From positions 372,001 to 436,000 of the forward strand of contig NZ_FOXK01000003.1 in NCBI RefSeq assembly GCF_900115695.1: a stretch of DNA of 64,000 bases, written 5' to 3'. The stretch comes from Ectopseudomonas toyotomiensis (GTDB lineage Bacteria; Pseudomonadota; Gammaproteobacteria; Pseudomonadales; Pseudomonadaceae). The first letter of the stretch is position 1; the number at the start of each line of letters is the position of its first letter. Shown here one piece after another: positions 48,977 through 57,024 of the stretch. Under the pieces are notes generated by a model. That model did no database searches. It worked only from the letters and a program-made list of their open reading frames with translations, and was not told the origin of the DNA. The translations under genes and the position numbers were made by a program.

Positions 48977-50097
48977 TGCAAAAGAAAGCCCTTATTACTG
49001 GTATTACTGGTCAGGACGGTTCTTACCTCGCTGAGCTATTGCTGGATAAAGGTTATCAAGTTCATGGTATCAAACGCCGTGCTTCATCATTCAATACTCA
49101 GCGAGTAGATCATATCTATCAAGATCCACACGTTGAACATCAGAATTTCGTTTTACACTACGGTGATTTAACCGATTCATCTAACCTCACCCGAATACTG
49201 CAAGAGGTTCAACCAGATGAAGTCTACAACTTAGGCGCGCAGTCGCACGTAGCCGTCAGCTTCGAGTCGCCTGAGTACACTGCCGATGTAGATGCTATGG
49301 GTACCTTGCGTATTCTCGAGGCTATTCGTTTATTGGGGCTGGAGAAAAAAACTCGTTTCTATCAGGCTTCCACCTCTGAGCTATATGGCTTGGTGCAAGA
49401 GATTCCTCAAAAGGAAACGACGCCTTTCTACCCGCGTTCACCCTATGCCGTGGCCAAGCTTTATGCTTACTGGATTACCGTGAACTATCGTGAGGCATAC
49501 GGCATGTATGCCTGCAACGGAATTCTGTTCAACCACGAATCGCCACGTCGTGGTGAGACCTTTGTGACACGCAAGATCACCCGAGGTTTGGCGAATATCG
49601 CTCAAGGGCTAGAGAAGTGTCTATACATGGGCAATATGGATGCACTGCGTGACTGGGGGCATGCGAAGGACTACGTCCGTATGCAGTGGATGATGCTTCA
49701 GCAGGAGCAGCCGGAGGATTTTGTTATTGCCACAGGCGTGCAGTATTCCGTGCGTCAGTTCATTCAGTGGTCTGCGGCTGAACTCGGTATTACATTGCGC
49801 TTTGAGGGGCAAGGCGTGGATGAGGTAGCAATTATCGAGTCTAGAGAAGGCGATAAGGCACCGGCTCTCAGCATAGGCGATGTCGTGGTGCGTGTTGACC
49901 CTCGCTATTTCCGCCCAGCCGAAGTGGAAACTTTGTTAGGTGATCCTGCAAAAGCCAAGCAAAAGCTGGGCTGGGTACCTGAAATTACGGTGCAGGATAT
50001 GTGTGCCGAGATGGTTCGTGAAGATTTGAAGGTTGCTCAGCGGCATGCTTTGCTCAAACAGCATGGTCATGATGTGCCTGTTTCTGTGGAGAATTGA
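48976..50097 (+). CDS. gmd: GDP-mannose 4,6-dehydratase
   Basis: Converts GDP-mannose to GDP-4-keto-6-deoxymannose. Of 373 residues, the NADP site is [20 protein letters not shown], followed by [18 protein letters not shown], the catalytic STSELYG and [10 protein letters not shown] (YxxxK), and the diagnostic [19 protein letters not shown]. Supplied by manC and feeds fcl, and probably the DegT aminotransferase. Base composition is nearer the host than in the surrounding glycosyltransferase genes. Confidence 0.97.
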   Translation: MQKKALITGITGQDGSYLAELLLDKGYQVHGIKRRASSFNTQRVDHIYQDPHVEHQNFVLHYGDLTDSSNLTRILQEVQPDEVYNLGAQSHVAVSFESPEYTADVDAMGTLRILEAIRLLGLEKKTRFYQASTSELYGLVQEIPQKETTPFYPRSPYAVAKLYAYWITVNYREAYGMYACNGILFNHESPRRGETFVTRKITRGLANIAQGLEKCLYMGNMDALRDWGHAKDYVRMQWMMLQQEQPEDFVIATGVQYSVRQFIQWSAAELGITLRFEGQGVDEVAIIESREGDKAPALSIGDVVVRVDPRYFRPAEVETLLGDPAKAKQKLGWVPEITVQDMCAEMVREDLKVAQRHALLKQHGHDVPVSVEN

Positions 50098-50099
50098 GT

Positions 50100-51074
50100 G
50101 TGACACAGGATCTGAGCCAGGCGATTTTCGTTGCCGGCCATCGAGGTATGGTCGGTTCTGCTATTGTCCGTTGCCTCAAGGCCTTGGGACATCAGAATCT
50201 TCTGACTGCTTCTCGTGAAGAGTTGGATTTGCTCGATCAGAACGCCGTACGGCGCTATTTTTTAGCCAATCGTATCGATCAGGTGTATCTGGCGGCTGCC
50301 CGGGTCGGTGGCATACATGCCAATAACACTTATCCGGCTGATTTCATTTACGAGAACCTGATGGTTGAGGCCAATATCATTCAGGCGTCGCATGCCGCTG
50401 GTGTGCAGAAGCTATTGTTCTTGGGGTCTTCCTGTATATATCCCAAGCATGCCGAACAGCCGATGAAGGAGGAGGCGCTATTGACTGGGCCATTGGAGCC
50501 GACCAATGAGCCTTATGCTATCGCCAAGATTGCAGGTATCAAGCTGTGCGAAAGTTATAATCGACAACATGGCCGAGATTATCGGAGCGTGATGCCTACC
50601 AATCTCTATGGGCAGAATGATAATTTTCATCCAGAAAACAGTCATGTTATCCCTGCGATGATGCGGCGTTTTCATGAGGCCAAGCTTGCGAATCTCTCCG
50701 AGGTTGTCGTTTGGGGTAGTGGTAAACCGATGCGCGAATTTCTCCATGTCGATGACATGGCTGCTGCCAGTGTGCACGTGATGGAACTGGAAGACATGGT
50801 CTACAGGAAAAACACTCAACCAATGCTTTCTCATGTAAACGTGGGTACCGGAGTGGATTGCACCATCCGTGAGTTGGCAGAAACCATGAAGCGCGTTGTT
50901 GGCTTTGAGGGGGAGTTGGTTTTTGACGCTAACAAACCCGACGGTGCACCTCGCAAACTGATGGACGTTTCTCGTCTTGAATCTTTAGGCTGGAAGGCAA
51001 CAATCTCGCTTGATAACGGTTTACAGCGGACATATCAGTGGTTTCTTCAAAATTATGGTTTGCTGCGTGGATAA
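50100..51074 (+). CDS. fcl: GDP-L-fucose synthase
   Basis: Epimerase-reductase making GDP-L-fucose from the Gmd product (WcaG). About 324 residues. The NADP motif is [25 protein letters not shown] and [12 protein letters not shown] provide Ser and Yxxx[20 protein letters not shown] is family-specific. GTG 50100 gives the typical [12 protein letters not shown] start; TTG 50094, overlapping the gmd stop, is an alternative. Confidence 0.96.
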   Translation: MTQDLSQAIFVAGHRGMVGSAIVRCLKALGHQNLLTASREELDLLDQNAVRRYFLANRIDQVYLAAARVGGIHANNTYPADFIYENLMVEANIIQASHAAGVQKLLFLGSSCIYPKHAEQPMKEEALLTGPLEPTNEPYAIAKIAGIKLCESYNRQHGRDYRSVMPTNLYGQNDNFHPENSHVIPAMMRRFHEAKLANLSEVVVWGSGKPMREFLHVDDMAAASVHVMELEDMVYRKNTQPMLSHVNVGTGVDCTIRELAETMKRVVGFEGELVFDANKPDGAPRKLMDVSRLESLGWKATISLDNGLQRTYQWFLQNYGLLRG

Positions 51075-51534
51075 GTCAGTACCTGGTTGGCTTGACGCGC
51101 GTAATTTTGCCACGGTGCTTGCTGCAGCACCCTTGATAGCAATAGACCTTTTGGTGGAAAACGATTGTGGTGAGTATCTTCTAGGGCTGCGAAAAAATGC
51201 TCCAGCCCAAGATTGGTGGTTTGTTCCCGGTGGGCGAGTACTCAAAGGAGAAGCTCTGGATGAGGCGTTTAGGAGACTTACGTACATAGAATTAGGGCGA
51301 GAGTATGAACGTCATAAAGAAGATTTCAGGGGTGTATATGAGCACTTTTATGAGAACTCTATAGCTGGTGAGCACATTTCAACACACTATATAGTTTTGG
51401 CTTATCGATTAAAGCTGGCAGAGCAATACCCCATTGCTCTGGATTCTCGTCAGCATAAAAATATGCTATGGGTAAAGCCGCAGGACATGCGCGCGCTTAA
51501 CGTCCATCATTATACTTTGGCGTATTTCGAGTAG
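51055..51534 (+). CDS. gmm: GDP-mannose mannosyl hydrolase-like Nudix enzyme
   Basis: About 159 residues, matching E. coli Gmm (WcaH) in layout: [38 protein letters not shown] and a modified Nudix box ending RLTYIELG, then [11 protein letters not shown]. Gmm cleaves GDP-mannose or GDP-glucose and is thought to tune sugar-nucleotide supply. gmd-fcl-gmm is the same order as in colanic acid loci. The start overlaps fcl: ATG 51055 or GTG 51067. Confidence 0.9.
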   Translation: MVCCVDKSVPGWLDARNFATVLAAAPLIAIDLLVENDCGEYLLGLRKNAPAQDWWFVPGGRVLKGEALDEAFRRLTYIELGREYERHKEDFRGVYEHFYENSIAGEHISTHYIVLAYRLKLAEQYPIALDSRQHKNMLWVKPQDMRALNVHHYTLAYFE

Positions 51535-51538
51535 TTAA

Positions 51539-52423
51539 ATGTCTTGTGTAAATCATTCTACCCTTCGTCGAATCGTGCCTGAAATGCCTGACTGCTTTGT
51601 AAGGCAAGAGGGCGGTCGTGCGGTTTGTATGAAAACGCCTAACAGTGTTGGGAAAATAGCTGAGGGGGGTATTCGTCTTCAGGGTAAGTATAAAGTTGAT
51701 GCAGAAGGTCAGCCTTTAGTAAGTGTTATTACGGCAGTATATAATGGGGCTGAGTTTCTTGAGGACACAATAAATAGTGTGCTTGGGCAAAAATACTCGA
51801 ATGTGGAATACATTGTTATTGATGGCGGTTCTACCGATGCAACGTTGTCGATCATAAGAAAATACGAACACGCTATCGATTACTGGGTGAGTGAGCCAGA
51901 TGGTGGCGTTTATGCTGCTATGAATAAAGGTATAAGTCTTGCGAGCGGCAGTTGGATCGGGCTCATTAATTCGGATGACCGCTATACGAAGGATGCGATA
52001 GAGATAGTTGCGGGTGTCGCGAAGGATGGTGCTGCTGATATTGTGTGCGGCGATCTGGATATTGTGAGTCGGCAGGAGGGGGCGTTTATTGCTCGTCGAT
52101 CCGCTAATTATTTGAAGCTCCCTTTTGGTATGTATGTTAATCATCCTGCTAGTTTTGTTAGATCTGCTGTTTATAGGAGTGTGGCCTCCTACGATTCTTC
52201 GTTGAGGATTGCTGCTGATTATAAGTTTTTCCTAACGGCTTTTGTTTCGAAGGTTCGGTTTTGTAATGTGTCTGCTTGCCTTGCTGTAATGAGGGATGGC
52301 GGTCTGAGTATTAAGCATGAACAACTGACTAAGCAAGAGGAGCGATCCGTGAGGAAAGAGGTTTTGCCTTATGCCCTATATCTCTTGGTCGTACTGATTA
52401 AAAAAATTAGGAGGCGAGGTTGA
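51539..52423 (+). CDS. GT2-family glycosyltransferase
   Basis: A 294-residue WcaA-like glycosyltransferase. The GT-A core begins near residue 60: PLVSVITAVYNGAEFLEDTI, YIVIDGGSTDATLSII, EPDGGVYAAMNKGI and the metal motif INSDD. A C-terminal KKIRRR follows a hydrophobic stretch, suggesting membrane association. The first 55 or so residues precede the domain and are unlike it, so the true start could be internal. It is a paralogue of the gene at 54670-55422. Confidence 0.88.
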   Translation: MSCVNHSTLRRIVPEMPDCFVRQEGGRAVCMKTPNSVGKIAEGGIRLQGKYKVDAEGQPLVSVITAVYNGAEFLEDTINSVLGQKYSNVEYIVIDGGSTDATLSIIRKYEHAIDYWVSEPDGGVYAAMNKGISLASGSWIGLINSDDRYTKDAIEIVAGVAKDGAADIVCGDLDIVSRQEGAFIARRSANYLKLPFGMYVNHPASFVRSAVYRSVASYDSSLRIAADYKFFLTAFVSKVRFCNVSACLAVMRDGGLSIKHEQLTKQEERSVRKEVLPYALYLLVVLIKKIRRRG

Positions 52424-53529
52424 GGCGTTTAGCTGTGTACAGTGATGCCGAGCATTTGGGTGGTCATGAAATTCAGTTGCTGAGTGCTCTCAAGGGGATA
52501 AAGAATCAGTATGAGATAGTGCTCTTGATCAACAAGGAGAATAAGGCGTTTATATCTAGGGTGCGCGAACTAGGACTTTCGGTGAGCCCTTGCTCCTGCT
52601 CGGTGGGTCGATTTGAATTTTTTTTGAGATTTTTCCGGTTTTTGAAGGTGTTGCGTGTTTTTTTATTTCTGAAAGTGTGGCGTCCAGAGGCTTTGTTAGT
52701 TGCTCAAGGGAATGTGGAGAAGGGAGGGGTTGCTGTTATAGCGGCTCGTCTGGCAAAAGTTAAATGCATTTCATATATTCCGTCTGCTCACTTTCTTGTG
52801 GATGTTTCAAAGAGTCGATTCTGGGGGCGGGTTAAAGATTTTATAAATATTTTAAATTATAGGCTTTGTGGAAATTATATAACAATCAATGGATATAACA
52901 GGGATCTGATTCGGCGTCGCTCGGCCACGGCTAGAATTGTAGTGGTAAATAACGGGATAGATTTCAAGCGATTAGATGAGAGTTCTGGTCTTGAGCTAGA
53001 GGTTCCATTTGGTCGCAATGGGCGGCGCGTGTATTTGATCGTTGGCAGGATGGAGATTTATAATAAAGGCCAGGATTTGATCCTGGAGTGTCTGTCACGA
53101 TATCCGGACGCTTTTAGGGAGGCGGATTTCGTTTTTTGTGGTAGTGGTAAGGATGCTGATCTATTCAAACGACTCATAGAGTTTAAGAGTAATATATTTT
53201 TCTATGAGCATGTGGACAATATCGCTATGTTTTATCGTCGAGCCGATGTTGTTGTTATTCCCTCTCGTTTTGAGGCGGGAGAGGGGACGCCGATGGTCCT
53301 GCTGGAGGCGTTGTATATGAATAAGCCAGTTTTAATGAGTGCGTTACCTGGTGCTGATATGTATCTTGATAAGTGTTCACTTTTTTCGGTTGGATCTGTT
53401 GAGGCTTTGGCGGATAGACTAAAGGCTGGTCTTTTTGATTCTAAGGGTAAAGGAGTTGATGTCGTGTCATTGCATAGTGAGGCGTCTATGATTAAAAATT
53501 TTTCTGGTGCGCTTTCCTCTTTCTTGTGA
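52420..53529 (+). CDS. GT4-family glycosyltransferase
   Basis: A 369-residue GT-B enzyme. N-terminal part YSDAEHLGGHEIQLLSAL; the donor domain has YLIVGRMEIYNKGQDLILE, DFVFCGSGKDADL and the EX7E site in EGTPMVLLEALYMNKPVLMS. It starts at TTG 52420, overlapping the previous stop as TTGA, with AGGAGG just upstream deciding the start. Strongly AT-rich. Confidence 0.9.
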   Translation: MRRLAVYSDAEHLGGHEIQLLSALKGIKNQYEIVLLINKENKAFISRVRELGLSVSPCSCSVGRFEFFLRFFRFLKVLRVFLFLKVWRPEALLVAQGNVEKGGVAVIAARLAKVKCISYIPSAHFLVDVSKSRFWGRVKDFINILNYRLCGNYITINGYNRDLIRRRSATARIVVVNNGIDFKRLDESSGLELEVPFGRNGRRVYLIVGRMEIYNKGQDLILECLSRYPDAFREADFVFCGSGKDADLFKRLIEFKSNIFFYEHVDNIAMFYRRADVVVIPSRFEAGEGTPMVLLEALYMNKPVLMSALPGADMYLDKCSLFSVGSVEALADRLKAGLFDSKGKGVDVVSLHSEASMIKNFSGALSSFL

Positions 53530-53554
53530 TTTTTACTGCTGAATCGAGGCATTC

Positions 53555-54625
53555 ATGCGAGTTGTCTTTGATAGTATTATTTACGAGTTGCAGCGTGCTG
53601 GAGGGATATCGCTCTATTGGTCTGAGTTAATATCCAGGGCAGACCCTTTGTCCTCGATTTTTTGTGGTAAGCCTAATGATAATATTTTTTCCCCTAATAT
53701 CGCGTTTGTGGAAGAATCATATCCATCATTTTTGCCTAGGCGTTACCTTCCGTTTTGGATGAAGGGAGGGGTGGGTAAATCGCATATCTTTCATAGCAGC
53801 TATTTGAGATTTTCTAGCGACTCGGCAGCGTTAAATGTTAGTACGGTTCATGATTTTACTTATGAGCGCTATATTCACGGGTTGAAAGGCTTCGTTCATG
53901 GTTTGCAGAAACGGCTTGCGGTTAAGCAGTCTGCTGGAGTTATTTGTGTTTCTGAGAATACTAAGGCTGATTTATTGAATTTTTACCCTTGGGTGGATGA
54001 GAGGCGCGTACGTGTTATTTATAATGGAGTGGGGCGTAATTTCTTTCCTCTAAACGATGCGAAGGCGTTACTGACGTCTGAATTAGGTTATTTTTCAAAA
54101 AGGCCTTTTCTGTTGTTTGTTGGAGATCGAAGTTTATATAAGAATTTTGACATTTTTCTACAGTTAGGTAAGATTTTTCTAGAGTTTGATCTGGTTGTGG
54201 TTGGTGGGCAAGCCTTCAGCACGGAGGAAAAAAACAAGCTCTCCTCTATTTCTTCGCGAGTTAAACATTTTCGAGGGTTATCCTCAGAAAGTCTCAATAT
54301 TCTGTACGGCTCTGCTTTTTGCTTGATTTATCCATCCTCTTATGAGGGGTTTGGTATTCCTGTTCTTGAGGCAATGAAGGCCGGATGCCCGGTCATCTCG
54401 ACGCGATGCTCATCGATACCTGAAGTGGCTGGTGAGGCTGCACTTTTGGTGGATTCTGTGTCAGTAGATGCTTTTGTTGATCAACTCAATGCGCTTATGA
54501 GTACCGAACTATATGAGGCTCTTCGGCAAAAGGGATACGTTCAGGCTAGTAAATTTTCCTGGGATAAATGCTTTAAAGAAACTACAGATTTTTATAAGGA
54601 AGTTTGGGATGCTTTACGAACGTAA
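53555..54625 (+). CDS. GT4-family glycosyltransferase
   Basis: A 356-residue GT-B enzyme resembling mannosyltransferase-type GT4 proteins. It opens RVVFDSIIYELQRAGGISLYW (Gly-rich acceptor loop), has VSTVHDFTYERY, ICVSENTKADLL, PFLLFVGDRSLYKNFDI, and the EX7E segment SYEGFGIPVLEAMKAGCPVI. A mannose or fucose donor would fit the sugar supply, but this is not shown. Confidence 0.91.
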   Translation: MRVVFDSIIYELQRAGGISLYWSELISRADPLSSIFCGKPNDNIFSPNIAFVEESYPSFLPRRYLPFWMKGGVGKSHIFHSSYLRFSSDSAALNVSTVHDFTYERYIHGLKGFVHGLQKRLAVKQSAGVICVSENTKADLLNFYPWVDERRVRVIYNGVGRNFFPLNDAKALLTSELGYFSKRPFLLFVGDRSLYKNFDIFLQLGKIFLEFDLVVVGGQAFSTEEKNKLSSISSRVKHFRGLSSESLNILYGSAFCLIYPSSYEGFGIPVLEAMKAGCPVISTRCSSIPEVAGEAALLVDSVSVDAFVDQLNALMSTELYEALRQKGYVQASKFSWDKCFKETTDFYKEVWDALRT

Positions 54626-54669
54626 AGGTGTTTGACTGTTTAAAAAATGGGTTTGATAGAGGCTCTGCT

Positions 54670-55422
54670 TTGAAGGTTACTCTCATTACGGTTTCTTTTA
54701 ATAGTGGCCGAACTATCCTGGCAACTCTCGATTCCGTTGCTGCTCAGCGGTTTTCAGAGCTTGAATATATTATCGTAGATGGTGGTTCTACCGATGCCAC
54801 CATGAGCCATGTCGCTAGTTTTCCTGATTTAGTGAGTGAGGCTATCTCGGAGTCGGATGAAGGTATCTATGATGCCATGAATAAGGGACTGCTGCGGGCA
54901 ACAGGTGAGATCGTGGGTATCCTTAATTCGGACGATTTCTATCTGCACCCAAATGTCCTCAGCGAGGTAGAGGCTATATTTTCTGCTGATCCAGCGTTGG
55001 ATGTTGTATTGGGCGATGTGGATTTTGTCTCTGACCGCGACTTGGGTAAGCCTGTTAGACAGTATCGTGCTGGAGGCTTCAGGCCTTGGATGCTGCGCTT
55101 TGGTTTAATGCCTCCACACCCCGCCGTTTTTATAAGGCGTTCAGCCTACGAACGTGTAGGCTTTTACAAGCTAGGTTATAAAATTGCGGCAGACTTTGAT
55201 TTCCTGGTGCGTTTGCTGCTTATTGACGGCGCTAAGTATCGGATCATTAATAAGTATTGGGTAAGGATGCGTACGGGAGGGGCGAGTACTGCCGGTTGGC
55301 AGAGTAATCTGATATCTACTCGCGAGATGTTGCGTTCTCTCCGTGAAAACGGAATCTTCTCGTGTACGCCTATGCTTTTGCTTCGGCTACCTATTAAATT
55401 TTTCAGACAGGTTTTCTTTTGA
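54670..55422 (+). CDS. GT2-family glycosyltransferase
   Basis: About 250 residues, WcaA-like. LKVTLITVSFNSGRTILATL, YIIVDGGSTDATMSHV, ESDEGIYDAMNKGL and the metal motif LNSDDFY follow the same order as in the paralogue at 51539-52423. TTG 54670 gives the family-typical start with AGAGG nearby; no ATG is available, and upstream GTG codons at 54622 and 54628 are alternatives. It shares a TTGA overlap with the next gene. Confidence 0.88.
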   Translation: MKVTLITVSFNSGRTILATLDSVAAQRFSELEYIIVDGGSTDATMSHVASFPDLVSEAISESDEGIYDAMNKGLLRATGEIVGILNSDDFYLHPNVLSEVEAIFSADPALDVVLGDVDFVSDRDLGKPVRQYRAGGFRPWMLRFGLMPPHPAVFIRRSAYERVGFYKLGYKIAADFDFLVRLLLIDGAKYRIINKYWVRMRTGGASTAGWQSNLISTREMLRSLRENGIFSCTPMLLLRLPIKFFRQVFF

Positions 55423-56354
55423 ATTTTTTGCTGACGGGGGCATCCGGTTTTCTCGGGCGAAGTCTGGCCAAGCGCTTGGTCCTTCAAAAGGGAGGGCACT
55501 TGACCGTAACCACACGCTCGCAGAATGCGCCAATTGAGGTGCCTTCTTATGTCGTTGGTGATCTATCTGGTACTACCGACTGGAGAAAGGCTGTTACTGG
55601 TCAGCAAATAGTTATTCATGCAGCTGCTCGGGCCCATGTTACCAATGTTGGAGTAGGCGATCCGCTTACCGAATATCGCCGCGTTAATGTTGACGGTACG
55701 CTGGAACTTGCCCGCCAAGCCGCTGCAGCGGGGGTGAAACGTTTCGTTTTCATCAGTTCTATCGGCGTTAACGGGAATGTCAATGTTCGCCCGTTTACTG
55801 CCCTTGATATCCCGCACCCCATGGAGCCCTATGCCCAGTCCAAATGGGAAGCTGAGCAGGGGCTTTGGCGCATCCAGCAGGAGACAGGGATGGAGCTGGT
55901 GATCATTCGTCCTCCCTTGGTGTATGGCCCAGAGGCTCCGGGTAACTTTGGGAGTCTGGTTCGCTGGATTGGTAAAGGGATTCCACTACCGCTCGGGGCT
56001 ATCCACAATCGCCGTTCGCTGGTTGGCATCGACAATCTTGTCGATTTGATCGTTCGCTGCATCGATCATCCTGCCGCTGCCAACCAAGTCTTTCTGGCGG
56101 GTGATGGTCGCGATCTATCGACTACGGAGCTGTTGCGTTTAGTGGGAGATGCAATGGGGCGGCCTGCACGGCTGATTCCTGTGCCTGCTGGCGTTCTGAA
56201 GCTTAGCGCGGCATTGTTGGGGCGAAAGGCTATGGCGCAGCGCTTGCTGGGGTCTTTGCAGGTAGATATCTCGCAGACTTGCGAGACACTGGATTGGCAG
56301 CCACCTTTCACGGTTGAAGAGGGGTTAAGGCGTTGTTTCCTGTCTTCGGATTGA
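55419..56354 (+). CDS. NAD-dependent epimerase/reductase (WbpV-like)
   Basis: A 311-residue extended SDR. FLLTGASGFLGRSLAKRLV binds NAD(P), and the catalytic Ser and YxxxK are in FISSIGVNGN and MEPYAQSKWEAE. It resembles the WbpV/WbpK group, which reduces the 4-keto product of WbpM to UDP-D-QuiNAc or UDP-D-FucNAc. Position next to a phosphoglycosyl transferase and wbpM fits this. Start TTG 55419 overlaps the preceding stop. Composition returns towards host GC here. Confidence 0.88.
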   Translation: MNFLLTGASGFLGRSLAKRLVLQKGGHLTVTTRSQNAPIEVPSYVVGDLSGTTDWRKAVTGQQIVIHAAARAHVTNVGVGDPLTEYRRVNVDGTLELARQAAAAGVKRFVFISSIGVNGNVNVRPFTALDIPHPMEPYAQSKWEAEQGLWRIQQETGMELVIIRPPLVYGPEAPGNFGSLVRWIGKGIPLPLGAIHNRRSLVGIDNLVDLIVRCIDHPAAANQVFLAGDGRDLSTTELLRLVGDAMGRPARLIPVPAGVLKLSAALLGRKAMAQRLLGSLQVDISQTCETLDWQPPFTVEEGLRRCFLSSD

Positions 56355-56376
56355 CTGGCTTTCAGAGGTTGGGTCT

Positions 56377-56928
56377 GTGATACGTGTTTTTGATGTTGTT
56401 CTGTCCTTGCTGGGGTTGCTCTTCGGCTTTCCAGTATTGATCTTGATCTATGTTCTTGGCTTGTTGGATACAGGCGCGCCCCTGTTTCGTCAGACGCGTG
56501 TGGGGCGTGGTAAGCAGCCGTTTACGTTAGTCAAGTTTCGGACGATGGCGGTTGATACCGCATCTGTGGCGAGCCACTTGGCCTCCAGCGCCTCGATCAC
56601 GCGCTTGGGCGCTTTTCTGCGCAAGACCAAGCTGGACGAGCTACCGCAGTTATGGAATGTGCTCAGGGGGGAAATGAGTCTGGTTGGGCCTCGGCCTAAT
56701 CTGTTCAATCAGGAAGAGCTGATCGCCGAGCGGGAATTACGTGCAGTGTATGATGTTCGCCCTGGCATTACGGGTCTGGCCCAAGTGCAGGGGATCGATA
56801 TGTCTACGCCGGCTTTGCTTGCCGAGACTGACCAGCAGATGATCCGGTCGATGTCGATCTCTCTCTATTTCAGCCTGATTCTGCAAACAGCCTTGGGAAA
56901 AGGTGCTGGCGACCGAGTGGTGCATTGA
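56377..56928 (+). CDS. Small monotopic phosphoglycosyl transferase (initiating enzyme)
   Basis: A 183-residue PglC-type bacterial sugar transferase with one N-terminal re-entrant hydrophobic segment (residues 2-32). The catalytic Asp-Glu pair is in KTKLDELPQLWNVLRGEMSL, with VGPRP and RPGITGLAQVQG after it. It would move the WbpM/WbpV-made sugar-1-phosphate to undecaprenyl phosphate and start the repeat unit. P. aeruginosa uses the unrelated polytopic WbpL at this step. GTG 56377 is preceded by AGAGG. Confidence 0.92.
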   Translation: MIRVFDVVLSLLGLLFGFPVLILIYVLGLLDTGAPLFRQTRVGRGKQPFTLVKFRTMAVDTASVASHLASSASITRLGAFLRKTKLDELPQLWNVLRGEMSLVGPRPNLFNQEELIAERELRAVYDVRPGITGLAQVQGIDMSTPALLAETDQQMIRSMSISLYFSLILQTALGKGAGDRVVH

Positions 56929-57024
56929 ACCTGGCGTGTCTATTGCGGCAGGAGGGTTGATGTTTGACGTGTCTGGAGCAGGCAGCTCCATTTGAATGGT
57001 AACGAGGCAGCCAGAGGGATGAAG

